A stretch of DNA of 64,000 nt from Multivorans sp965232105. GTDB taxonomy: Bacteria; Acidobacteriota; Thermoanaerobaculia; Multivoradales; Multivoraceae. Location of the stretch: NCBI GenBank assembly GCA_965232105.1, contig OZ246956.1:3906001-3970000 (forward strand), written 5' to 3'. Positions 8,145-18,200 of this stretch are shown here, piece after piece. The notes beneath the pieces were generated by a model, which had not been told where the DNA came from, did not search any database, and saw only the letters and a program-made list of their open reading frames with translations. The number at the start of each line of letters is the position of its first letter. Position 1 is the stretch's first letter. The position numbers and the translations under genes were made by a program.

Positions 8145-9704
8145 CTAGCCTTCTTCCTGCTCGCTCTCGCCCCAGGCGCCGCCGCCCGGCGTTTCGAGCA
8201 CCAGGAGGTCTCCCGGCTCGACATCGGCCTGATCGACGGAGGCCAGTTCCCGAACCCCGCCGGAGGCACGCAGGATGCGGGCGCGGCCAACGGTTCCGCT
8301 CGCGCCGCCGAGGACGCCGAACGGCCGCTCCACACGGTGCTGCCCGAGCACCGACACCTGCTGCCGGGTCAGGAACCGCAACTCGCGCCGAAGACCGTCG
8401 CCGCCCGGAAACTTCCCGGCACCGCCCGAACCCGGCCGCAGGCTGAATCGCTCGAGACGCACCGGATAGCGGTGCTCCAGCACTTCAGGGTCGGTGATCC
8501 GCGTATTCGTCATGTGCGTGTGGACGCCGCTGGCCCCGGCGAACCCGGGACCGGCGCCGGCGCCCCCACCGACCGTCTCGTAGTAGCCGAAGCTGTCGTC
8601 GCCGAACAGCGTGTTGTTCATCGTGCCCTGTCCGCAGGCGCAGAGTCCCAGCGCCCGGATCAGCGTGTCGACCACCCGCTGGCTCGTCTCGACGTTGCCC
8701 CCAACGACCGCCGGGCAACGCTTCGGGTCGGCCGGGAACTCGGGATTCAGCATGCCGCGCGGAATCTCGATCTCGACCGGTTCGAGCAACCCCTCGTTGA
8801 GCTGCAGCGGCACTCCGATGAGCAGCCGCAGAACGTAGATCGTGGCGCTCCGAACGATCGCCGGCGTCGCGTTCAGGTTGCCCGGGTGGACCGGGGCACT
8901 GCCGGTGAAGTCGATTCGCGCCGACCCGCGCTCGATCGTCACCTCGACTTCGATCGGGGAACCGTCGTCCAGCCGCTCGAGAGCGTGAAAGGACTGGCGT
9001 CCCGTGCTCCGCACGTGTTCCTCGAGGGCGACCTCCATCCGGTCGGCGGCGCGCGAGTAGAGCGCCGTCATGTAGCGGCGCACCTCGTCCTCGCCGTGAT
9101 CGGCAGCGAGTTGCCGTAGCGCGGCCACTCCGCGCCGGTTGGCCGCGACCGCCGCGCCGAGATCGGCGAGATTCTCCGCCACTGACCGGGACGGGGACGG
9201 CCCGCGGCTCAGCAGCGCCTCCATCCGCTCCCAGCGGGGCTCGCCGGCCTGCACCAGGAGCTGCGGCGCGATGACGACGCCCTCCTCGGCCAGGTTGGCG
9301 GCCTTTGGCGGCATCGACCCGGGACGAATGCCGCCCAGTTCGGCGTGGTGCGCCCGGTTGGCGACGTAGCCGAGCAGCCGGCCGTCTACATGGGCCGGGG
9401 CGATGACCGTGATGTCCGGCAGGTGGGACCCGCCGTAGCCCGGATGGTTCGTGACCGCGACATCGCCAGGCCTGAGCTCGAGCTCGGCGGCGAGGCCGCG
9501 CACGCACTCGCCGAGGGCGCCCAGATGCACCGGAATGTGGGGCGCATTGACGAGCAGACGCCCACCGGCATCGAGCAAGCCGCACGAGAAGTCGAGCCGC
9601 TCCTTCACGTTCACCGACATCGCCGTCCGCTGAAGCATCACACCCATTTCGGACGCGATCGCGGCGAACCGGTTACTGAACAACTCGAGCCGGACGGGGT
9701 CCAT
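8145..9704 (-). CDS. Hydantoinase B/oxoprolinase family protein
   Basis: 519-aa member of the HyuB family, the subunit that with HyuA hydrolyses N-methylhydantoin, hydantoins or 5-oxoproline in an ATP-dependent way. Family blocks seen: DPVRLELFSNRF at the start, NHPGYGGSHLPD near residue 90, HAELGGIRPGSMPP around 125 and the late RPGSGGAGKFPGGDGL. The length is typical of the separate subunit. No hyuA lies next to it, which is unusual, so the partner must be elsewhere or this copy has another role. The start MDPVRLE at 9704 faces the ligase gene at 9781, so the 76-base gap may hold two divergent promoters. Confidence 0.85.
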   Translation of the reverse strand: MDPVRLELFSNRFAAIASEMGVMLQRTAMSVNVKERLDFSCGLLDAGGRLLVNAPHIPVHLGALGECVRGLAAELELRPGDVAVTNHPGYGGSHLPDITVIAPAHVDGRLLGYVANRAHHAELGGIRPGSMPPKAANLAEEGVVIAPQLLVQAGEPRWERMEALLSRGPSPSRSVAENLADLGAAVAANRRGVAALRQLAADHGEDEVRRYMTALYSRAADRMEVALEEHVRSTGRQSFHALERLDDGSPIEVEVTIERGSARIDFTGSAPVHPGNLNATPAIVRSATIYVLRLLIGVPLQLNEGLLEPVEIEIPRGMLNPEFPADPKRCPAVVGGNVETSQRVVDTLIRALGLCACGQGTMNNTLFGDDSFGYYETVGGGAGAGPGFAGASGVHTHMTNTRITDPEVLEHRYPVRLERFSLRPGSGGAGKFPGGDGLRRELRFLTRQQVSVLGQHRVERPFGVLGGASGTVGRARILRASGGVRELASVDQADVEPGDLLVLETPGGGAWGESEQEEG

Positions 9705-9780
9705 CGGGCGCAGTCTACGCCGGGGCCTCAGGAGTCGCTAAGGTACCGCTTCCACGTCCACCGAGACCTCAGGAGCCGCC

Positions 9781-11406
9781 ATGACCGACAGCACGATGAT
9801 GGACTTCCCGTTGACGATCCGCATGATCTTCGATCACGGCCGCCGCGTCTACGCGGATAGCCGCGTGATCACCTGCCAGGCGGACGGCGCGCGGATCGGC
9901 ACCTACGCCGAGGTCGCGGACCACGCCGCGCAACTCGCCCACGCGCTGAAGGGCCTCGGTATCAAACCAGGCGACCGCGTCGGCACCTTCGCCTGGAACA
10001 ACCAGGAGCACATGGAGGCCTACTTCGCCATCCCGTGCATGGGCGCCGTCCTCCACACCCTGAACATCCGGTTGTTCCCGGAGCAGTTGACCTACGTGAC
10101 GAACCACGCCGAGGACCGCGTGGTGATCGTCGACGACTCCCTCATCCCGCTGCTGGGCCAGGTCGCCGCCGACCTGACTACCGTGGAGCACTTCATCGTG
10201 GTCGGCGACGGCGACGCCTCGGCACTCGCCGCGGGCGGGGCGACCATCCACCGCTACCACGACCTGCTCGAAGGCCAGCCGACAAGCTTCGACTGGCCCG
10301 AGATCGACGAGCGGGCCGCCTGCGCCATGTGCTACACGAGCGGCACGACCGGCAACCCGAAGGGCGTCGCCTACAGCCACCGATCCTCCTTCCTGCACGC
10401 GCTCGGCGTCGCCTCGGGCGGCGCACTGGGCATCAGCCAGCAGGACAGCATCCTGGCGATCGTGCCGATGTTCCACGCGAACGCCTGGGGCCTGCCCCAC
10501 GTCGGCTGGTTCACCGGCGCCGACTTCGTGATGCCCGACCGTTTCCTGCAGGCCGAGCCCCTGTGCCGGATCATCGCCGAGCACCGGCCGACCCTATCCG
10601 GCGCGGTGCCGACGATCTGGAACGACGTCCTTCGCTACTCGGAGAACCACGAGGTCGACTTCTCCTCGTTTCGCGCCGTCCTCTGCGGCGGCTCGGCCGT
10701 GCCGCGGTCCCTGATCGAAGGGTTCCGGGATCGATTCGGCGTCGACATCATCCAGGGCTGGGGCATGACCGAGACCTCGCCCCTCGCGGCGATGGCGATT
10801 CCCCCGCGCGACACGCCCCGGGAGGAGGAAGTCGACTGGCGGGTCAAGACCGGCCGCATCATCTCCGGCGTCGAGATCCGGATCACGAACGACGCCGGCG
10901 AGGTCATGCCCTGGGACGGCGAGGCGGTCGGCGAGATCGAGATCCGCGGCCCCTGGATCACCGGCTCGTACTACCTGGACGACGATCCCGAGAAGTTCCA
11001 CGACGGCTGGCTGCGGACCGGCGACGTCGCCTCGATCGACCCGCACGGTTTCCTCCAGATCACGGACCGCGCCAAGGACGTGATCAAGTCCGGCGGCGAG
11101 TGGATCTCGTCCGTCGACCTCGAGAACGAGCTGATGGGCCACCCGGCGGTCGCCGAAGCGGCGGTCGTCGGCGTGCCGGACGACCGCTGGGACGAGCGAC
11201 CCCTCGCCTGCGTCGTCCTCAGCGAGGGCGCGGAAGCGGGCCCCGCCGAACTCAGGAGCTACCTGGCCGACCGCGTCGCCCGCTGGTGGGTCCCCGAGCG
11301 CTGGACCTTCATCGACGAAGTTCCGAAGACCAGCGTCGGCAAGTTCGACAAGAAGGTCCTGCGGGCCCGGTACGGGGAAGGCGAGCTGGAGGTTCTGACC
11401 TCGTGA
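9781..11406 (+). CDS. Fatty acyl-CoA ligase (AMP-forming)
   Basis: 541-aa ANL-superfamily enzyme that activates a fatty acid with ATP and CoA. Motifs seen: the phosphate loop YTSGTTGNPKG near residues 184-194, GWGMTETSP near 327, the hinge/ATP motif WLRTGDVASIDPHGF near 411, and the C-terminal catalytic lysine in KTSVGKFDKK (about Lys521). It resembles medium/long-chain (AlkK/FadD-type) ligases; chain length is not predictable here. It probably feeds the several acyl-CoA dehydrogenases in this window. Confidence 0.9.
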   Translation: MTDSTMMDFPLTIRMIFDHGRRVYADSRVITCQADGARIGTYAEVADHAAQLAHALKGLGIKPGDRVGTFAWNNQEHMEAYFAIPCMGAVLHTLNIRLFPEQLTYVTNHAEDRVVIVDDSLIPLLGQVAADLTTVEHFIVVGDGDASALAAGGATIHRYHDLLEGQPTSFDWPEIDERAACAMCYTSGTTGNPKGVAYSHRSSFLHALGVASGGALGISQQDSILAIVPMFHANAWGLPHVGWFTGADFVMPDRFLQAEPLCRIIAEHRPTLSGAVPTIWNDVLRYSENHEVDFSSFRAVLCGGSAVPRSLIEGFRDRFGVDIIQGWGMTETSPLAAMAIPPRDTPREEEVDWRVKTGRIISGVEIRITNDAGEVMPWDGEAVGEIEIRGPWITGSYYLDDDPEKFHDGWLRTGDVASIDPHGFLQITDRAKDVIKSGGEWISSVDLENELMGHPAVAEAAVVGVPDDRWDERPLACVVLSEGAEAGPAELRSYLADRVARWWVPERWTFIDEVPKTSVGKFDKKVLRARYGEGELEVLTS

Positions 11407-11491
11407 CAGCCGCGACAAAGGTCCGCGCGAACTGGCGACCGCCAGCGGATCGAGCCAAACCGGACGCCACGGTTTCCCGACGCCAGGAGGT

Positions 11492-11573
11492 TGCGCGGCA
11501 GAAACTGGGTGCGCCGGCCTTCTGGCCGGCATTCGGCGCGAAGCGCCGGCTTCCGGACCTTCTGCCGGGCTAG
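11492..11573. repeat. Hairpin repeat abutting the helicase start (family 1)
   Basis: The 28 bases at 11492-11519 match those at 40113-40140 with only two differences, and a shortened copy lies on the other strand at 8113-8136. The unit is self-complementary: GCGCGGCAGAA on the left pairs loosely with TTCTGCCGGGC on the right, with nested GGCGCGAAGCGCC. It ends one base before the helicase ATG, so it forms the left edge of the defence island and is the likely leader of its mRNA. Confidence 0.6.
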
Positions 11574-14500
11574 ATGGCCGTGCGACTTGAGGACTTGAAA
11601 CCGGGCGCCGCTGTCCGCGGACTCGACCCGACCGGCCCCGCCACAGTTGCGGCGGTGACGTCGCACGGGTCCGAAGTCGTGGAGGTCTTCTACAAGAGGG
11701 CCGACGGCCGGGCAGCCTCCGAACTGCTCTACCGTTCGGACGAGGACCGGCTGGAGCTCTCCTCCGCCGGCAGAGCCTGGGCCTTCGACGGCGACGGCGC
11801 CCTGTTCAGGCTGGCGGCCGAGGCGCAGCGCATCCGCCTAGCCCACCTCTTTGATCCGCTGCTCGCCGTCCACACCTCCGACGTCGAGCCGCTGCCCCAC
11901 CAGATCACCGCGGTCTATGAGGAGATGCTGCCGCGCCAGCCGCTTCGTTTCCTTCTGGCCGACGACCCGGGCGCCGGAAAGACGATCATGGCGGGTCTGC
12001 TCATCCGGGAGCTCATCGCCCGCGGCGACCTGGAGCGCTGTCTCATCGTCTGCCCGGGATCGCTCGCCGAACAGTGGCAGGACGAACTGGAGCAACGCTT
12101 CAACCTTCGGTTCGCCATCCTCACGAATCAGGGTCTGGAAGCGACTCGCGGCAACTGGTTCGAGCAGAACGACCTGGTCATCGCCCGTCTGGACAAGCTC
12201 TCTCGCGATGAGGAACTCCAGCAGAAGCTGCGGTCCCGGGACGCCGACTGGGACCTCGTGGTGTGCGACGAGGCGCACAAGTTCTCGGCCCGCCGTTTCG
12301 GCAGCGAGGTCCGCTACACGAAGCGCTACCAGCTCGGTCGGCTCCTGTCCGACCGCACGCGTCACTTCCTGCTGATGACTGCCACGCCGCACAACGGCAA
12401 GGAGGAAGACTTCCAGCTCTTCATGGCGCTGCTCGACGGAGACCGTTTTGAGGGCAGGCCGCGCGACGGAGTCCACGCTGCCGACACCTCCGACCTGATG
12501 AGGAGGATGGTCAAGGAAAAGCTCGTTACCTTCGACAACAAGCCACTCTTCCCGGAGCGGATCGCGACCACGGTTCCCTACCGCCTCTCGGACGACGAGA
12601 CCCGGCTGTATGGCGAAGTGACCGGCTACGTCCGGGGTGAGTTCAATCGCGCCGAGGCCCTAGCCAACCGTAAGAGGGCAGGCACCGTCGGATTCGCATT
12701 GACCATGCTTCAGCGCCGGCTCGCCTCCTCGCCCGAGGCGATCTACCAGTCCCTCAAACGCCGCCGCCAACGGCTACAGGAGCGGCTGCGCGAGTTCGAG
12801 ACACTCCAGCGTGGCGGCCAGCACGCCCTGATCGTGCAGTCCCTCCAGCCGCCCGAGCTGGACGAAGACGACTTTGAGGACCTCGAGGACGCTCCCGAGG
12901 AAGAGTTCCGAGAGACCGAATCACAGGTTCTGGACCAGGCGACCGCCGCCCAATCGATCAACGAACTGAAGGCCGAAATCAACACCCTCGCCCAGCTCGA
13001 GTCGCTGGCTCGCAAGGTCCGCGACAGCGGGCAGGACACGAAGTGGCGTGAACTATCGAGTGTTCTGAACGACGAACTCTTCCGGCCCACCGATCGCCGT
13101 TCGACAGACGAACCCGCGGCCGCCAGAAAGCTCGTTCTCTTCACCGAGCACGTGGACACACTGCACTACCTGCGCGAGCGCATCGCGACGCTGTTGGGTC
13201 GGGACTCCGCCATCGCCGTCATCTTCGGCGGCGTCGGAAGGGAGGAACGGCTCAAGGTCCAGGAGTCCTTCCGGAACGACCCGCGGGTCCACCTCCTGCT
13301 AGCGACCGACGCCGCCGGCGAAGGCATCAACCTCCAACGAGCGCACTTGATGGTGAACTACGACCTGCCGTGGAATCCGAACCGCTTGGAGCAGCGGTTC
13401 GGGCGCATTCACCGGATTGGCCAGACGGAGGTCTGCCGCCTCTGGAACTTGGTAGCCGAGGACACGCGGGAGGGCGACGTCTACCGTCGGCTTCTGGAGA
13501 AGCTCGAACAGGCCCGCGAAGCGCTCGGCGGCCAGGTCTTCGACGTGCTCGGCAAACTGGAGTTCGGCGGCAAACCCCTGCGCGACCTATTGCTGGAAGC
13601 CATCCGCTACGGCGAACGCCCGGAGGTTCGCGCCCGGCTCAACACTACGCTCGCCGAAGCGCTCGACACGGCCGCATTGACCAATCTGCTCGAAGAAAAG
13701 CAACTCGTCCACGACGCAATGGACGACACAAGGGTCCGGCGGGTGCGGGAGGCCATGGAGCGGGCGGAAGCGCGACGCCTCCAGCCTCACTACATCGAGT
13801 CCTTCTTTCGCGATGCGTTCGCCCGGCTCGGCGGCAGCCTCGCGCGGCGCGAGCGAGGCCGCCATGAGGCTACTCGGGTGCCGGCCGCGGTGCGCCGTCG
13901 TGACGGGCAGCTTGCCGCAGCGTCCGCTCCCGTCCTTCCGCGCTACGAACGGGTCACCTTCGAGAAACACCTGATCGCCATTCCCGGCCAGCCCCGAGCC
14001 GCATTCGTCTGCCCAGGCCATCCACTTCTCGACGCCGTGCTCGATCTCACGCTCGAACGTCATCGAGACCTGCTGAGGAAAGGCACGCTGCTCATCGACG
14101 ACCGGGACGACGGCACGGCGCCGAGGGTGCTCTTCTCCATCGAGCACGAGCTGCAGGACGGCTCACTGACTCGCGGCGGCAACCGTCGAATCGTCTCCAA
14201 GCGCATGCTCTACGTCGAGGTCGATGCCGAAGGCCAAGAACGGACCGCTGCCCACGCTCCCTACCTCGACTACCGCCCAATCGCCCCTGACGAACCCTCC
14301 GTCGAAGCAATCCTCGGCCGGCCGGAATGCGGCTTTCTCCACGACGACCTGGAGCAGCAGGCTCTGACCTACGCCGTGCGACAGGTGGTTCCGCAACACC
14401 TGGAGGAAGTGCGAGAGGAGCGGGCCGGCAGGCTCGACAAGGCGGAAGCGGAGGTCAAGAAGCGCCTTACCCGCGAAATCGCCTACTGGAGCCACCGGGC

Positions 14501-15116
14501 CGAGGAACTCAAGGTCGCCGAAGCGGCGGGTAAACGGGCGGCGAAACTCAATGCCGCGCAGGCCCGCGACCGGGCGGAGAATCTCGCCGCTCGGCTTGAG
14601 GCCCGAATGAAGCAGATCAAGCTGGACCGCCAGATCTCGCCGCTGCCGCCGCGGGTTCAGGGAGGCGTACTCGTCGTGCCCCGCGGGCTCCTCCGCAAGA
14701 TGACGGGCCAACAGCCGGTCGAACCGCCGTCGCCGGACACGCAGGCAGCGGCCGCCCGCGCCCGGGAGATCGTGATGGCAGCCGAGCGAGGGCTCGGTCA
14801 TGAGCCGACGGACCGCGAGTTTGAACGTCTGGGTTATGACATCGAGAGTCACGATAGGGAGAGCGGCAAGCTCCGCCTGATCGAGGTCAAGGGACGACGA
14901 GGTGACGCCGACACGATCACCGTGACCAAGAACGAAGTGCTCACCTCGTTGAACAAGCCAGAGAGCTACATCCTCGCGCTCGTCCTCTTCGGCGACGACG
15001 GCGGCCATTCGCTGCACTACGTCCGCCGGCCATTCCGTCGCGAACCCGACTTCGGCGTGACGAGTTCGAACTACCGCATCGCCGACCTTCTCGAACGCGC
15101 GGAACCGCCCGGCTAG
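11574..15116 (+). CDS. SNF2/Hma-type defence helicase with C-terminal DUF3883
   Basis: 1180-aa superfamily-2 helicase. Walker A DDPGAGKTIMAG is near residues 130-141, DEAH near 231 (VVCDEAHKF), and motif III near 265 (LMTATPHNGKEEDF). The second RecA domain has LLATDAAGEGINLQ and RFGRIHRIGQ near 610. A long charged linker follows. The C-terminus (from about 1060) looks like DUF3883, with GYDIES and IEVKGR, the spacing of a PD-(D/E)xK-like nuclease fold; catalytic activity is inferred. Helicases of this type occur with DUF499 and DUF1156 proteins in predicted phage-defence loci, and both follow here. Start chosen at the ATG directly after the hairpin repeat. Confidence 0.85.
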   Translation: MAVRLEDLKPGAAVRGLDPTGPATVAAVTSHGSEVVEVFYKRADGRAASELLYRSDEDRLELSSAGRAWAFDGDGALFRLAAEAQRIRLAHLFDPLLAVHTSDVEPLPHQITAVYEEMLPRQPLRFLLADDPGAGKTIMAGLLIRELIARGDLERCLIVCPGSLAEQWQDELEQRFNLRFAILTNQGLEATRGNWFEQNDLVIARLDKLSRDEELQQKLRSRDADWDLVVCDEAHKFSARRFGSEVRYTKRYQLGRLLSDRTRHFLLMTATPHNGKEEDFQLFMALLDGDRFEGRPRDGVHAADTSDLMRRMVKEKLVTFDNKPLFPERIATTVPYRLSDDETRLYGEVTGYVRGEFNRAEALANRKRAGTVGFALTMLQRRLASSPEAIYQSLKRRRQRLQERLREFETLQRGGQHALIVQSLQPPELDEDDFEDLEDAPEEEFRETESQVLDQATAAQSINELKAEINTLAQLESLARKVRDSGQDTKWRELSSVLNDELFRPTDRRSTDEPAAARKLVLFTEHVDTLHYLRERIATLLGRDSAIAVIFGGVGREERLKVQESFRNDPRVHLLLATDAAGEGINLQRAHLMVNYDLPWNPNRLEQRFGRIHRIGQTEVCRLWNLVAEDTREGDVYRRLLEKLEQAREALGGQVFDVLGKLEFGGKPLRDLLLEAIRYGERPEVRARLNTTLAEALDTAALTNLLEEKQLVHDAMDDTRVRRVREAMERAEARRLQPHYIESFFRDAFARLGGSLARRERGRHEATRVPAAVRRRDGQLAAASAPVLPRYERVTFEKHLIAIPGQPRAAFVCPGHPLLDAVLDLTLERHRDLLRKGTLLIDDRDDGTAPRVLFSIEHELQDGSLTRGGNRRIVSKRMLYVEVDAEGQERTAAHAPYLDYRPIAPDEPSVEAILGRPECGFLHDDLEQQALTYAVRQVVPQHLEEVREERAGRLDKAEAEVKKRLTREIAYWSHRAEELKVAEAAGKRAAKLNAAQARDRAENLAARLEARMKQIKLDRQISPLPPRVQGGVLVVPRGLLRKMTGQQPVEPPSPDTQAAAARAREIVMAAERGLGHEPTDREFERLGYDIESHDRESGKLRLIEVKGRRGDADTITVTKNEVLTSLNKPESYILALVLFGDDGGHSLHYVRRPFRREPDFGVTSSNYRIADLLERAEPPG

Positions 15117-15229
15117 CAACGCGCCGTAAACGCCACGTTGCATTGGTGCGCCCTGCATCCCGCGGCGCGCAACTTCCCTTGACGTGGCTGGCACGCGCCT
15201 GCGTAGCGCCATAGACTGCGCCACTCCCC

Positions 15230-18200
15230 ATGGCGATCACGAACCATGAGCGCGTCGGAAAGGCGCTCGAACTTCTCAAGGACGGGTTGGGCCCGTTCGT
15301 CGACCGCGAACTGAAGCGGGCGGTCAAGGCCAAGCGAATCTCCCGCGAGGCGATCCGGTTCGACGACCCGAACCTGCGCGGTCGGCCGGCGACCGCGTGG
15401 GACGCAGCGGCACTGCTCAAGGTCATGTGGGACTTCTGGAACGCCGTGTTCCGAGACGTCCTGGGGCCGGGCGAGCGCAACTTAGTCAACGAACTCCGCG
15501 GCCATCGAAACAAGTGGGCGCACCAGGAGCCCTTCTCGAGCGACGACGCCTATCGGGCGCTCGACACCGCGAGTCGGCTGCTGAAGGCGGTGTCCGCTGA
15601 GCAGGCAGCCGAAGTGGACGGGATGAAGAGTGAGCTCCTCCGGTTGATTCATGAGGAGCAGGCCCGCAGCGCCCGCCGCCGTCAGGCGAGGCTGGTTCCC
15701 GCCGGGACGGCCTCCGAGGGTGCCGATGGCCTCAAGCCTTGGCGCAGCGTCGTCTTCCCCCATCGCGACGTCCGGCGCGGCAGCTATGAACAGGCCGAGT
15801 TCGCAGCCGACCTGTGGCAGGTGCACCAGGGCCAGGGAGCGAGCGAGTACCGCGACCCGGTGGAGTTCTTCAACCGTACTTACCTCACCGCCAGTCTGCG
15901 AGCGATGCTGTGCTCGGCCATGCGCCGACTGTCTGGTGTCGCGGGCGACCCGGTGGTTCAACTGCAGACGAACTTCGGTGGCGGTAAGACGCACTCGATG
16001 CTGGCGCTCTACCACCTCTTCGCCGACACGGGCACCGGTGCGAGCATCAAGCCCGGCCGCCTGGAGGGAATCGAAGATCTGATGCAGGAGGCCGGGGTTG
16101 ACGCACTCCCCTCGGCCAAGCCGGTCGTTCTCGTCGGCAACCGCGTTGCCCCGGGCAGTCCGAGCCCAAAGACCGACGGCGCCGAGGTCCACACGATGTG
16201 GGGGGAACTGGCGTGGCAGTTGGGCGGACGCGAAGCCTGGGAGCGAATCGCCGAGGACGACCGGCGCGCCACTAACCCTGGCGACGCACTACGCGAACTC
16301 CTGCTAGACCACTCCCCGTGTCTGATCCTCATCGACGAATGGGTCGCCTACGCCCGCCAGCTCCACGACGATCCGACCCTCCCTGGCGGCACCTTCGAGA
16401 CGCAGTTCACTTTCGCGCAGACCCTCACGGAGACTGTCAAGGCAACGCCGGACTGCCTGCTCGTGGTCAGCCTGCCCGCCTCCGATGTCGGCGCGACGTC
16501 GAGCGAGGCAGAGAACATCGAAGTGGGGGGCAGCCGGGGACGAGAGGCCCTGCACCGGCTGCAGAACGTGATCGGACGAATCGAAGCGGCGTGGCAACCG
16601 GCAACCGCGGAAGAGGGTTTCGAGATCGTGCGCCGGCGCCTGTTCGAACCGCTTCGGGCGAAAGCGCACCCGGACCGGGACGTGACCGCCCGCCGCTTCG
16701 TCGATCTCTATGGTGACGCCCAGGCCGACTTTCCGCCCGAGTGCCGCGAACGGGAGTACGAGCAACGAATCCGGAACGCCTACCCGATTCACCCCGAGGT
16801 CTTCGACCGCCTCTACACGGACTGGTCCACGTTGCCGACGTTCCAGCGCACTCGGGGCGTCCTCCGCCTGATGGCGGCCGTGATCCACGCTCTGTGGCAG
16901 CGGAACGACTCAAGTCCGCTCATCCTCCCGGGCCACCTGCCGGTAGACGATCCGCGGGTGCAGCCGGAGCTGATCCGCTACCTGCCGGACAACTGGCCTC
17001 CGGTGATCGGCAGCGACATCGACGGCGAGCGTTCCCTTCCGGTCAGACTCGACAGCGAGCATCCGAATCTGGGCCGCCTGCAAGCCTGCCGAAGGGTCGC
17101 CAGAACGATCTTCCTCGGCTCCGCCCCCAGCGCCTCCTCGAAGCTCGCCGGCTCGGGGCGCGAGGCCCAGCGCGGCCTCGACGACCGCCGCGTCAAGCTC
17201 GGATGCGCCGTGCCGGGAGAACCGCAGGCCACATACGGCGACGCGCTTCGCCGGCTCTCCGACCAGGCGACTTACCTGTATCAGGACGGCAATCGCTACT
17301 GGCACGACGTACGTCCGACCGTGGCCAAGCTCGCCGCGGATCGCACCGAACAACTCCTCGCCGACGGCGAACGGATCGAACAGGAGACGCTCGCACGACT
17401 CCGCCGGGCGGTGGAGGCCGAAGGGCGCGACGCAGGCTTCGCCCGGACCCACGTTGCGCCACGCTCGGCAGACGACGTACCCGACGAGCGAGAAACCCGT
17501 CTGGTCATCCTCGGGCCCGGCAGCGAGCACCGAAAGGACGGCAGTTCCCCGGCGCAGACGGCAGCCCGCGCGCTCCTCGACTCGCGCGGCAGGTCGCCCC
17601 GCATCTTCCGCAACACGCTCGTGTTCCTGGCCCCGGACCAGACGCAGCTTCAGGACCTCCGCGAGGCCGTGAGCCGCCTTCTCGCCTGGGAGTCCATCCT
17701 CGAGGAGACCGGCACGCTCGACCTCTCGAACGCGCAGAAGCGAACGGCTGAGGTACAGGCCGAGAACGCGCGCACTACCGTGGCGGCCCGCCTGCCGGAA
17801 ACGTGGTGCTGGCTGGTCGTGCCGGAACAAACGGATCCCGCAGCGGAAGTCACCTGGAAGAGCTCGAACCTCCGCGGCGGCGGCCCGCTGGCCCAGCGTG
17901 CCGGCAGGAAGCTTCGGCGGGACGAGGATCTTCTCGGACGGATAGGCAGCACACTGCTCCGGCACGAACTCGACTCCGTCCCACTCTGGCGTGGCGAAGA
18001 GGCGGCGCATGTCGAACTCCGGCAACTCGCGGACGACTTCGCCAGCTATCTCTACCTGCCGCGGCTTGAAGGCCCCCACGTCCTCCTGCGATCCGTCGAG
18101 GAGGGACTCGCCCTGCTGACCTGGGAGCAGGAGACCTTCGCTTGGGCCGAGGCCTTCGACGAACCTCTGGGCCGCCACCGCGGCCTACGCTGCGGCCAGG

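Noticed and set aside
15117..15229. Promoter between helicase and DUF499 genes
   Set aside because: TTGACG at 15179 has no fitting -10 box at 16-18 bases; cotranscription with the helicase is the simpler reading.
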